A program made the translations under genes and the position numbers. Below are positions 1-9,733 of a stretch of 64,000 bases of DNA, piece by piece; positions within the stretch are counted from its first letter, which is position 1; each line of letters starts with the position of its first letter. This stretch comes from Ceratothoa steindachneri (lineage: Eukaryota > Arthropoda > Malacostraca > Isopoda > Cymothoidae): contig OZ018318.1 in NCBI GenBank assembly GCA_963969495.1, positions 96,997,413 to 97,061,412 of the forward strand, in the 5' to 3' direction. Under the pieces are notes generated by a model. It was not told where the DNA came from and did not search any database. It was given only the letters and a program-made list of their open reading frames with translations.

Positions 1-226
1 TATAAATAGTTTAGCGTTGGCCTGGGTAAGATTAGTACTTTACCAAAGGTGACGCTACGCAGAAGGATTACTTCTCTTGGCATCTCTTACTCCAAGAGCC
101 AGAAGATAAGAAAATTGAATATGAAGAAAGAAGAACTAGGAACGAAGAGACTCCCACTCTGCTGTATTCGACTCAGCTTCTCCGCGGTGGAATACTCCCT
201 CGATCACTACTTTCTAGGCAAGCAGT
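1..226. other. unassigned left edge
   Basis: No gene or known repeat recognised. The first bases read TATAAATAG, a TATA-box-like string, so the window may begin inside a promoter or LTR, but nothing else supports that. Short reading frames here show no recognisable motif. Confidence 0.3.
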
Positions 227-768
227 GGTTGTTAGAAGACAGGTAGTTTCCTCCTTCATACCTTTGAGCAGAACGAGTACTAATCGGCAAAGTGGAAACC
301 CATCCGTGCCATTTAGGAATAAATTGAGCTCGACGCGCTCATACCCCCACCCCACCCCCAGCCCTTCTCTTAGGTTCAAAAATCTTCGGGGAGCAGATCC
401 ACCCGGAATGGTAGTTTTCCTTGTGTCGTTCGTGAACGTTTGAGTGTACGTGCTTATAGCTCCCACCTGAAGCTGACGTGTGTAAAACTTGGGTGCATTT
501 ACTTCTTTTGTATTTCTATGTTGTATCCATTATTTTATTTTTTTATTTGTACAGTAGGAAAGATTATTTTGTTTTATCAAGTTCGATATGGAGAACCTCC
601 AAGTTAGTTGATTTAATTCGGCCAAGGAAAATAGTCACTCTTACTCGATTTAGTGCAACCCACGTTAAATTGCATCATCCAGGGCAAGGGCCAATAGCAG
701 AGTGACCTGCGGGCTTGCAACGTTCACTTCCGTTTCAAAGGAAGCCAGCGGAGGTCAGGAAATCAAAC
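227..768. repeat. interspersed repeat block R, copy 1 (uninterrupted)
   Basis: This block aligns by eye with 9,303-9,733 plus 10,704-10,830 in direct orientation. Shared landmarks in order are TTGTTAGAAGAC, AGCTGACGTGTGTAAA, AAAGATTATTTTG, CCAAGGAAAATAGTCA, TTTAGTGCAAC and GGGCAAGG. Similarity starts abruptly at the left and fades after about 768, where a (TA)n run follows. The two copies flank the split PLE and its I-group insertion. I do not recognise the family. This copy has no insertion at GCAAC (655-659), so it serves as the empty site for the LTR-like insertion in copy 2. No protein function is claimed. Confidence 0.75.
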
Positions 769-789
769 ATGACATAAGACATAGAATAA

Positions 790-800
790 CATATATATAT

Positions 801-879
<79 letters not shown>
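790..879. repeat. (TA)n microsatellite
   Basis: About 90 bp of alternating T and A with a single AA interruption near 811. It lies between repeat block R and the 3' end of the PLE below, a position typical of the AT-rich tails and targets seen around other elements in this window. Reading frames of I/Y repeats here are artefacts. Confidence 0.97.
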
Positions 880-882
<3 letters not shown>

Positions 883-889
883 GATACAA

Positions 890-940
890 TGACAAAGGAA
901 AAGTGAAATGGATTCCGAGCGCTTTCGTCTTCATTCTTAA
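890..940 (-). other. PLE 3'-end motif (GAAAGCGCTCGGA), possible ribozyme remnant
   Basis: On the minus strand, downstream of the PLE endonuclease, the sequence GACGAAAGCGCTCGGAATCC occurs. Similar strings appear on the minus strand near 58,360, 60,885-60,910 and 47,000. PLEs are known to carry hammerhead-type ribozymes whose core includes GAAA, but I cannot identify the matching CUGANGA arm here. This is therefore a family end-signature with a possible ribozyme link, not a demonstrated ribozyme. Confidence 0.35.
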
Positions 941-1031
941 AAAAACTTTTAAAGAAATGAACAAACAGGAGGCTAGAAATACATTGCCTTAAACAGTGGA
1001 ATGGGGGGATTAGATTACCTACCTCTGAACC

Positions 1032-2066
1032 TTAATTAGGGGGTACAAAATCCTGAAATAACCTTATTAGAGATTTTATGTATGTAGTGATAATGGGGTC
1101 TAGCATGAACAACCTAGGGCTAAGGTTGAAATTTGGGAACGCGTTAATGGAGATACATTCTAATATATTTCTCGAAATATTATTACTGCATTTTATGACT
1201 GGTTTGGCACTGTTCCAGTTAATGCTATGTGTAAGATTGTACATATTTAGCAAAAGCCTAGATTGTTTACTGTGATTACGTTAATTGGCTTGATTTCGCT
1301 TAACCCGGACATCTAGTTCTTTTCCGGTTTGTCCATAATAACATTTTTTGTTGTTGTTGCAGTCTATCAAATAAATAACGCCAGGTTGAGGGGGGGATTT
1401 TTTGACAAGGATGCGATAAATTATAGTCTCGTAATTAAAAATAACATTTATGTTCAAAGGCCTAGGTAAACGATGTAATTTAATGAAAATATGGTTATAG
1501 GGTAAAACTAATAAGTTTTTGGCCTGAAATTTAGGGATAATCACATTAGTTTGATAATAGGAACGCTTTGCAGAGAAATTTATCCCTATTTTATATATTC
1601 TATCGAATTCTTTGTCTAGATATTCTGGTGAGACAATTCTACAAGCACGCAAAAACATAAAGGAGAAAACACTATGTTTGATGTTATTAAGGTGGTTAGA
1701 ATAAAAGTGTATAAGTGTCTATGGCTGTTGGTTTTCTATGTATATATTTCATATTTGAAACGATGGTTTATCCGATGAATTAGAATATCTAGGAAAGGGA
1801 CCGTGCGATCTTTTTCAACTTCTAAAGTAAATTTAATCAAGGGCACTAAGGTGATAATTTTAGTAAGAGATGTATTAATATTTATATTATTAGGCCAAAG
1901 GCAAAGGATGTCATCAACATATCGCATCCAGGCTATAGGGATTTCATTAATTCGGGGAAGTATTCTAGATTCGAAGAAGTCCATGTATAGGTTTGCGAGT
2001 ACAGGGGACAAACAATTCCCCATTGCCATTCCAAAGATTTGGCGATAAAATTTTCCATTAAAGGTA
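1032..2066 (-). pseudogene. Penelope-like element 1: 3' half of RT plus GIY-YIG endonuclease
   Basis: This is the downstream part of a PLE polyprotein, in which an RT is followed by a GIY-YIG nuclease. From 2,066 downwards it reads NGKFYRQIFGMAMGN, then SPVLANLYMDFFE, then RYVDDIL, so the YVDD catalytic motif is intact. The RT thumb follows near 1,660-1,740 after a frameshift. The nuclease has GVIYLIDCNN then YYGQTGKELDVRVKR at about 1,290-1,400; another break near 1,270 leads to a C-terminal region with NLSPRLF and DPIITTYIK. The upstream half of the RT resumes at 8,870-9,222, because an I-group element sits in the middle. At least two frameshifts make the copy dead. Family assignment is secure from the RT plus GIY-YIG order; the subfamily is not assigned. 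Confidence 0.88.
2054..2066. repeat. 13-bp target-site duplication, left copy
   Basis: TCCATTAAAGGTA directly abuts the poly(T) that marks the 3' end of the minus-strand I-group element. The identical 13-mer is at 8,857-8,869. In the PLE reading frame it encodes part of TFNG, so the duplication lies inside the PLE RT gene. Confidence 0.95.
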
Positions 2067-2092
2067 TTTTTTTTTTATTTAAGGGTCTATCT

Positions 2093-2121
2093 GGCGACTA
2101 CCGACTTAGGCATAAGTCACC
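2093..2121 (-). other. 3'-terminal stem-loop of I-group copy 1
   Basis: GGCGACT (2,093-2,099) and AGTCACC (2,115-2,121) form a 7-bp stem with one wobble, just upstream of the poly(A) on the minus strand. Copy 2 has the same stem fully paired at 24,979-25,007. Non-LTR RTs often recognise 3'UTR structure, so this is a candidate RT recognition hairpin. Confidence 0.6.
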
Positions 2122-2289
2122 GTAAACAAACAGCCTAGTTCTAGGCTACTTTAAAAATTGAACACGAAACAACAATAAAAAGAAATAACAATAACAATAA
2201 CAAAGCAATAAAAAAAACAATAACAAAAACAACAACAGCAACAATTAAACCTGGGTAAATGAAAGGGAGAAGGCCGGCCTCCCCCCAAA

Positions 2290-5200
2290 AGTCAACAAGT
2301 CCACCAGTCAAAGTGCACGCACTCGTGCTGAGTACAAGGAACAGGCGGTAGCGACCCCGCTCATCCCGGTACCGGGACAGGTGTCGTGTGCGAAGATCAC
2401 CCAGACTGGGACATTCGACAAAAATGTGCCGAACAGTCTAAGGAACGACGCAGTCGTTGCAATAGGGTGCAGGCGAGCGCTCGATCATCAAATAGCAATG
2501 CGTCACACGAGTGTGCCCGATTTGGAGGCGACAGAGAGCAACCTGAAGCCGCCACGGCATTTGGGGATAGGTCCATGGGAACAGTCGCGGCGCAATGGCA
2601 CGCAACTTTAAGTTTCCTTGGACCGTCTCCCATCTTCTTTGCCAAGCAGTCCGAAGAGCCTGGTGTATTCCTGCCATGTAGTCTGTGTGAGGAAAAGCAA
2701 AACGCTAGGCCGGTCGCAAAGTCCTCGCGGACTTTTTAGCGCCCTCATCGGCGCGCTCATTCCCCGCAGTTTCTACATGTCCAAGAACCCAGCAGAACAT
2801 AATCTCGACGTCTGCCCGGCTCGTCAAACCCGTGGCGTCACGGATTTCGCGAGCCAAAGGATGTGGAATTCCAATGCCCCGAGAGCACTCAGGGCGCTTT
2901 GTGAGTGGCTATAGATCACAATCCGGTCTCCAAACCGGGCACGTCTCGTAATCTCCCGTACCGAGTGGTGTATTGCCACCAGCTCGGCCGTAAAGACAGA
3001 CGCAGGGCCTGGTAGAGCCCCGCTGAATTCGAACAAAAGGGATACGGCGTGGAAGCCGACACCCTCTTGGGACTTGGAGCCATCCGTATACCCTGGCACG
3101 GTACCAGCGTGACACGATGTGTGCTCCAAAAAGGTGGAACGCAATAATCCCGGCGCAGTACAAGCTTTGGGAGCAGAGGCGTGGCGACAAATAGCCAAAT
3201 GTGGTACCCTCCAGGGTGGCGTCCTGGGCAGAACCAGGGGTGCTACTGGCCCGAGAGCTATATCTAACTCTCAAAGGAGTTTCCTGGCCCTAAACCCAAA
3301 GGGCTTAGGGTATGACTGGCGTCTCTCGGCGGCATATGCACCATCGAGATCAGCTGCGGATGCAGTGAGAGCTGTTGGCGACTAAGGGAGGCACCGGGCT
3401 CGCGCGTACAGGCAAGTGATGCACTGCACGCGGCGCAGAGCGAGTGGCATCTTCATAGCACCGACCAACAGGCTCTCAATGGGGAAAGTGCGGAAGGCAC
3501 CAGGCGTAAGGCGAAAGCCGGTGTGCTGGATCGAATCCACCTTCCGCAATAAACACTCAGCTGCGGATACATTAAACTCGCATCCGTTTTCGAGCTTCGA
3601 GCGAACAAAGGATCGATGAAAAAGTAAGGCAGTAGCCCTATCAGCGCTAAGCGCTGAACGTCACGGAACGGAGAATATCCATAGCGCGGGTACAAGAGAA
3701 CCTAAGGCTGCGAATATGAGCCTCCCAGGTTAGGCGTTGGTCGAATACAAGACCAAGGAAACGGTGCGACTCAACCACATCCAGGCGCACCCCATTAAAA
3801 AACAAATCTGGGTTGGGGTGGAGCCGTGGATGGCCTGTTGGAGTCGACGCTCCAGAGTTGGCATCTGGGCCGCGCCAAAAGAAATTGTAAGGTCGTCCAC
3901 GTAGAGCGTAGCGAGAACATCTTCCGGCAGCACCGAGGTGATGCCGTTGAGGCCGGACACTGAGGCCGGAGAGGGTTCCCCCCCCCCGTACGCGGAATCA
4001 ACGATCTCGCAAAAATTCAGATATAAACATTGGGAGGCGTCTCCTCGCCCCCATCGTTTGGAGAGTCTCCATGATACCGAATCGCTATGCGGTAAAATAG
4101 GCCTTCTCCATATCAAAAAACACCGTGGCGTAGTGCTGTCTACGAAGGAAAGCCTCGCAGACGGCATTTTCCAGTCGGAGCAGAGCATCCGACGTGGAGT
4201 GGAACTTACCAAAGCCGCACTGTGCAGAAGACAGATGGCCTATGCTGTCCAGTAAATAGGCTAATCTAACATTTACCAATTTCTCCATCAACTTGCACAC
4301 GCAAGAGGTTAGAGAGATTAAGCGGAAACCAGTCGGAGTAGAGTGATCACTCCCCGGCTTGCGAAAGGCGAGCACAGTAGTGATTCGCCAGGAGTCTGGG
4401 AGAAGACCTTTCACCTAGATCTTGTTGAACAAATCTAACAGAAAGGCCATGCCTCGCTCACCCAGGTGTCGAAGCATGGCGTACGGGACATCGTCCAGGC
4501 CATGGGCAGTATTCGCGCACGAAGCGAGAGCGGAACGCAACTCCCTCACAGTAAACTTGTCGTTGAAGGGTTCTCCGCCTCTGGAGGTAAAGTCCAGCCG
4601 GCGGCCTTCCGTGACATCACGACGTGCATTGATTGACGGCGGAGCAGCATCATGGCTAAAGAATGCAAAAAAAGTGGTCGCTAAGGATTCCGCCACGGAC
4701 GCGGGGTCTGAGATTGCGGTCCCATTCTCCTGAGGAACGGCAGGGGGGTCCTGCGAGAACTTGCCCCGAATCCTTTTGACTCGAACCACACCTCAGCTAA
4801 AGGGGGCTTCGTGTTAAGTGAAGACACGTATGCTCGCCTAAAAAAAGCGGCGGGCGTGCTTCGAAATATACCGGAACCTAGCCCTAGCCCGACGAAATTC
4901 AGCGATAGTGAAATTGTTTGGGTGGCGCTTATAGCGCATGTAGGCATAAGGCTTCTGTTTGAGGGCCGTCTCACACTTGCCTGACCACCATGGGAGTGGT
5001 CGGCGTGCAAAACAGCCAGACGTCCTAGGAGTAGTAGTCAGGCCCATGGCGATGAGGTTGCCGGAGAAAAACTTAACAGCCTCATCTACCGACCTAAACT
5101 CCTCGACTAAGATAGAAAATTTAGTCATTCACTGAAATGCAGGCCACCACGCCTTCGCTAAGCACCACCGAGGTGGTCTCTCAGGCGGCAGTTGCCCTTA

Positions 5201-5860
5201 AAATGATATTTAAATGGGAAAGTGATCACTACCATGAAGGTCATCGACCACCTCCCAATCAAAATCAGGCTGTGCATCCGAAGAGCACAAAGATAAGTTG
5301 AGGCAAGAAAATGAAGCGGTTCCTAGACAGTGATGCGTAAGCTCATCCACGTTTAGGACATCCATCTCAAGCTCTTCGATCACATTGGCAAGGACTTGTC
5401 CCCTGGGATTTATGGAGTAATCTCCCTTAGAGAGGATGCCTGCCGTTCAGATCTCCAAGCAAGAGATAGAGCCTCGGCAACCGTGCCACGACGCAGCGGA
5501 AGTCCCCCGCGTCGAAGTCAGCTGACGGTGAAATGTACGCAGAAATGATAGTATACCTTCTATTCAGGTGCAGCTGCACAGCCAATGCCTGAAAGGAGGT
5601 ATCTAAAGAGAAAGGAAGAATGGAGACATCATGCCGGGTGTAAACCGGGCATCCCCCAGCCCGGCCATCCCGCGGTGGTCAGTTAACAAGACCCTTATAC
5701 CCCGTAAAGGTGGGCAGGGGGCACGTGCCTAGCATGGTCTCCTACAAAACCATAGCTAACGGGAAACGGGATGAGACGAGCCTTCGCAGCTTCTCCCAGT
5801 TATTCCGGATTTCACGGCAATTCCATTGAAGGAATATGCCCTCCAGGCCTAGCTCTGACG
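2290..5860 (-). pseudogene. I-group ORF2 of copy 1: endonuclease, RT, RNase H
   Basis: ORF2 supplies target nicking and reverse transcription. An APE-type endonuclease starts near 5,860 (FLQWNCR) and runs to about 5,440. A segment at 5,128-4,840 contains RPLPWWSGKCETALK, a conserved linker before the RT. The RT spans roughly 4,790-3,730 and keeps the catalytic LYVDDL near 3,900. RNase H lies at about 3,110-2,830 with VYTDGSKSQEGVGF and FTAELVAIHHS, but the third acidic residue reads YSHSQSAL where copy 2 has YSDSQSAL. A C-terminal Cys/His region (YCNDCVVP) ends near 2,440. The frame changes repeatedly, including around 5,800, 4,790, 4,080 and 3,800, and the PQG-type motif before YVDD is garbled. 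The protein cannot be made intact. Confidence 0.88.
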
Positions 5861-5932
5861 AGACGAGGGGGCCCTCTTCGAACTAAAGACCCTCACGGAA
5901 ATGGCCGTACGCTTGCCGGGGGCAGAACCCCG

Positions 5933-5990
5933 GGCGCAGTTGGCCGGACGAAGCGCTAAAGGCGCAGTTGGCCGGACGAAGCGCTGAAGG
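5933..5990. repeat. 28-bp tandem duplication within copy 1
   Basis: A 28-bp unit beginning GGCGCAGTTGGCCGGACG is present twice head to tail with one base difference. Copy 2 has a single equivalent near 22,770-22,800. Because 28 is not a multiple of three, the duplication shifts the frame at the ORF1/ORF2 boundary of copy 1. Confidence 0.85.
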
Positions 5991-6426
5991 CGCTGTCGCT
6001 TTCGAGGTCTTATTGGGGTAGGTTAGGCTCGTCATGCGAGTCTTTTCATCCATTCGACTCGAAACCTTAGGCAGGAGTTGCGGCTTCGGGGGCGAAAGGC
6101 CCTCTTTTCGAGGAACCACCATCTCCGAGCCACTCGCTCCACCTCAGGGCGTGGGCGAAGGGGCCGAAGCTCCTTTGTTGCTGTCCTCCTTTCGGGGAAC
6201 AGCTTAAGGAACCCCGGAAAGATGGCCTGGCGACCATTTTCAGGGCTGTTGCCTCCTGTGAGTCTAACGACTCGGTGGAGGCGCGTGGCCGTTTCGCCTT
6301 ACGGGAAACGGTCACGCTGGGGGGAGAGGGGGGAGCCCTGGTTTTAGCTGGGGCAGGGTATGAACCCTTTTTGCCGGCAGCTCTACCAGGGGAGAGCCCG
6401 GGTTGGGTAGAGCCCGCAGAAGATCT

Positions 6427-8329
6427 TCAGATGGGCGCAGAAACAATTGTGCTTGTTGACCTGGATGGTTCAGGAGCAGAGGGTGCCTTTCTAACTATTG
6501 AGGCATATGACGTCCCAGGCAGAGCCGGGCGCGCCAGGACCAAGTCCTTTGCCTCGCAAAATGAGAGTCGATCCTGGGCCTGAACGGCCAGGATTTCTTT
6601 CTCAAGGAGATATGCACCACATTGCTTCGAAGAAGCAGGATGTGCCTCTCCGAAATTGACACACTTGGCCACACACGATTTGGACTTATCGTGTGCGACC
6701 TTGGAGCAATTTACACAGACTTCGGGTGACCCCGACTTTGCACGTCTACATGAGCGATTTGTATGGCCAAAGCAGGGACAGCAATAGCACCGCCGCGGCA
6801 GTGGCACGAATGCCTTCATGCAATAGCAGTACCAACCGGCACGCACCGACTCATGGAGCTTGTCACAGTCGAACGTGACAAAAAGTGTAGGGTTGGGTCT
6901 CGAGGCCCCTCGCTGTTTTCTCATTACACGTTCGACTTTGACCGCCCCATGGTCAGCCAGCTCTAGGGTGATGTCCTTAATGGAGTAGTCAACGAGGTAC
7001 CTCGCATAAACTACTCCTTTCACAAAGTTTATGGTAGAGTGCGGCATCACACTCACCGGGGTGCCATGAAGTGTCCGAAGAGCACTTATCTTGGCCACCT
7101 CAGGCGGGATTCGCCGCATTCGCCAGAAGGCTCCCGTCCGAGAAACGGTTTACCTTCGGCTCTCTACTAATTGCACTAGCTAATCCTCTAATCTGATCGA
7201 TCATGTTGCCCTTGGACAACATGCTGCCATCAGTGGAGCGAATAACGAGGAAGTGTTTGAAGCCAGCGGGCTCGAAAACGCCAGGTAACCCCTTAATGAG
7301 GGGCCCCGATGTTATCGAGGCTCCGCCCTGTGCACTTTTGGTCTTTGTCATAGTCAGGAGCTCCGTACCCGGGGGGGGGGGCAGAGGGGCCGGATGTGCT
7401 GATCTTGGCTTGGTTGCTTGCCAAAGTGGCAGCAGACCCATCCGTCTCCGTAGCCCCCGCGGATGGAGAGGAGTCCCGAGTCTTTTTCGTCTTCTTGGTC
7501 TTTTTCGTCCTTTTCTTTTTTGGAGAGGAGGGCGGGGAATGAACCCGCTTCTCGCCACTGCCTGTAGAAGCCACCAGGCCAGATAAACCGGCCTCAGCCA
7601 GGTCCTTCTCCAAAATGGAGAAGGTCCTGGTGGTCGCAGGGGTATCATCAGGAGGAGATCCCTCCCCTCCTTGTACTGCTCAGAATCCCCAGCCGTTTGA
7701 GGAGGTCTTTGCATAGGGGCGGATTCGGGTTTGGTGCTTGGCGCCGAGCCCGGATTTCCCCCCATAGAAGGCCCTACCGTCTGAGGCTGGTTTTCCTCAA
7801 GGACCATGTCTATTACAGGAGGGGCCTCCAGTTGACATCCCCTCCTAGGACATCGCAGGTCCCCTTGGCAGCGCCATAAGTCTTTAGTAGGGAGGCATAG
7901 GCCTTGACCCCGGCAAGGTTTAGTATTCTTGCCAGCAGGTCTTTGAGGGAAGCGACCGAAAGGGCCTGGATTCCCTCTCCCCCTTAAGGGGGTTTGCCCT
8001 ACCAAGCCGCTTGCACGAGGGGCAGTAGGCAATGGGCTGCCTGCTGGCTTTCTTAGCAGTCCCCTTAGAAAGCAAAGGAGAGACTGCCCGCTGGAGATAG
8101 GGAGGTTCCCGAAAGCACCTCCAGAGAAGGGAGTGAGGGGGAGTCCCCTACACCCGTCGGCGTAGAATAGGAGTAAGCCTCCTCTCCGGTTAAAGAAGTA
8201 TGGAGTGTCCCCTGCGCAAGCACAAGAGGAGGGACCTCTATTTTCTTGATGGAGCTGACCGAAGGCGGCTCCATTGATGTTCTTGGGGAAGTTGGGGGCT
8301 GGTTTTTTTTTATTTACATCATTGGGCAT
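6427..8329 (-). pseudogene. I-group ORF1 (gag-like, CCHC zinc knuckles), copy 1
   Basis: ORF1 encodes the RNA-binding protein of the retrotransposon particle. The start is taken at 8,329 (MPNDVNKKK), matched by the copy 2 start at 22,266. A basic stretch PKKKRTKKTKKTKK lies near 7,500 and may be a nuclear localisation signal. The C-terminal part (7,119-6,427) is the best preserved: VKGVVYARYLVDYS, VERVMRK, LFVTFD, then three Cys/His knuckles (CYCCPCFGHTNRSC, CVNCSKVAHDKSKSC, CVNFGEAHPASSKQC). At least three frame breaks occur: at an A9 run near 8,300, at a G run near 7,371-7,382, and at one extra base near 7,100. The long open frame from 8,329 to 7,100 is therefore only partly genuine. Copy 2 has lost the knuckle region. 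Confidence 0.85.
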
Positions 8330-8366
8330 GGCGACCCTCTTTGTTTTACGGGACGCAATTGCCTAC

Positions 8367-8399
8367 CACCTCTTGCACTAGCCCGCACTGTAAGAGGTG
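8367..8399 (-). promoter_or_regulatory. 5'UTR hairpin upstream of ORF1, copy 1
   Basis: CACCTCTTGCA and TGTAAGAGGTG pair over 11 positions with one mismatch. The hairpin ends 38 nt before the ORF1 start. Copy 2 has the same hairpin with 13 perfect pairs at the same distance from its ORF1 start. A role in translation or RNA packaging is inference. Confidence 0.6.
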
Positions 8400-8856
8400 C
8401 TTCAGGCCCGGCAGTGCCAGGCGCCTCCATTTGGGACCACCCCTCCCGCCTGGTGGCCTGGCAGTCTTTCGGCATGGTGGCTCCACCTTGAACACGGCGT
8501 AAAAAAGATAGATTTTGAAGAGGAGAGGAAAAGGGATTTGAGGAAGGTATGGGTGGGGATGAAGCAGGTTGTTAAAAGCCAACCACATCAGTCCGGAGCT
8601 CAGGGGTCAGGGGACATTGTCCCCTACCCCGTAAACCCCGATTCGGACGATTGGCTGAGAAGAAGGTCAGCTTTTACGCTGTGAAATTAGAGCCTGACCA
8701 GAGAAAGTTGTGGGAGAGGTTGTATGAAAAGCGACGAGGTAGGATAGAAATACAGGCTATCTAAAGAAGGAAGAGAGGCTAAGCTGAGGCCGGACGGGGC
8801 GCTGGATCCCGTCAGCACGGCGGCCAGGATGGCAAATCGCCGTGCCCCTTACGGGA

Positions 8857-8869
8857 TCCATTAAAGGTA
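8857..8869. repeat. 13-bp target-site duplication, right copy
   Basis: TCCATTAAAGGTA is identical to 2,054-2,066 and lies immediately after the 5' end of the element. Beyond it the PLE RT continues (minus strand, ending KFTFNG), which proves where the element landed. Confidence 0.95.
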
Positions 8870-9222
8870 AATTTGCAATTGTTGATGCAAAGAGCAATGA
8901 GTTTAATGAGGGTAGAAGCAGATATAGAGCAAGCAACTGTGGCGAGGTGTTCTTCAAGGAAATTCAGGAGATCGGGTACGGGAATCTGGTAAAGAAGGAA
9001 ACAAACATCGAAACTATCCAGTCTAAAATTATCAGAGTAGGGAAGCTAATTAAGTTTATTAATGAGGTGAATATTATTGTTTATATGTAAATTGCAAATG
9101 GTCCCAACCAAAGGGCTATGTAGAAAGGCTAACCATCTTGAGAGGGTACAGAAAACACACCCAACAGAGCTATTGATGGAGTGCATTGGGTTTTCAGGTT
9201 TATGGGTTTTAATATCACAATA
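8870..9222 (-). pseudogene. Penelope-like element 1: 5' half of RT
   Basis: Reading down from 9,222, the minus strand gives IKTHKPENPMHSINSS, SRWLAFLHSPLVGTI, then after a stop and frameshift LDSFDV, VPDLLNFLEEHLATV, STLIKLIALCINN and KFTFNG, which joins across the I-group insertion to NGKFYRQIFGMAMGN at 2,060. These are the fingers and first palm motifs of PLE RTs. The N-terminal part of the PLE is missing: homology stops at about 9,222, where a second PLE fragment in the opposite orientation begins. A stop codon and a frameshift around 9,050-9,060 disrupt the frame. Confidence 0.85.
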
Positions 9223-9308
9223 AAGGTACCTGATCTCTTGAATTTCTATGAAAAACACTTAAAAACAGTTGCTCTCCTTATACCCACTTCTACGCTGATT
9301 AAACTCAT
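9223..9308 (+). pseudogene. inverted PLE RT fragment
   Basis: The plus strand reads KVPDLLNFYEKHLKTV then STLIKLIV, the same RT segment that the minus-strand PLE carries as VPDLLNFLEEHLATV and STLIKLIAL. It is therefore a separate, diverged PLE copy lying head to head with PLE 1. It is only about 86 bp long and runs straight into repeat block R at TTGTTAGAAGAC. Confidence 0.7.
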
Positions 9309-9733
9309 TGTTAGAAGACGGGTTATAATTTCCTTAATAACTTTAATCAGGTCAAGTATTAGTCGGCCAAGTGCAAACCCAGCCGTGCTGTTGAAAAGCA
9401 ATCGAATTCGACCTTCACTCCTCCCCCCCTCCTCCACCAAGCCAATCTCTCGGGTACAAAAATCCTCAGGTGTCAGATTCCCTCAAATGATAGTTTCCTC
9501 TTTGTCTGTCGTGTACGTTTATGTGTACTTGCTCACGGTTCCCGCTTGGAGCTGACGTGTGTAAACCTTTTGCCCATTTTTTTTTGTATTTCTATTTTCT
9601 ATCCGTTATTTTATTTTTGTTTGGAAAGTAGTAAAGATTATTTTGTTTCATCCAGTTTGATATCAAGAACCTCGTAGTTAGTTGATTCAATTTTGCCAAG
9701 GAAAATAGTCATTCTTACTAGATTTAGTGCAAC

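Larger units (their letters stand above)
2067..8856 (-). mobile_element. full-length I-group non-LTR retrotransposon, copy 1
   Basis: This 6,790-bp element has 5'UTR, ORF1 (gag with CCHC knuckles), ORF2 (endonuclease, RT, RNase H, C-terminal Cys/His region), a 3' stem-loop and a short poly(A) seen as poly(T) at 2,067-2,080. The 5' end on the minus strand begins TCCCGTAAGGGG, matching the start of copy 2 at 21,748. Perfect 13-bp target-site duplications flank it. The RNase H domain after the RT places it among RNase H-bearing I-superfamily lineages rather than Jockey or CR1; I cannot separate I, Nimb and related clades by eye. Frameshifts in both ORFs indicate it is no longer autonomous. It is far more GC-rich than its surroundings, a sign of relatively recent arrival. 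Confidence 0.93.

Noticed and set aside
755..964. Open frames made of Ile-Tyr repeats, also at 39,080-39,316
   Set aside because: They are translations of (TA)n microsatellites.
7100..8329. A 409-codon open frame on the minus strand, the longest in the window
   Set aside because: Only its end (about 7,370-7,100) is in the true ORF1 frame. Upstream of the G run the ORF1-like protein (with PKKKRTKKTKK) is in another frame, so the long frame as a whole is an artefact.
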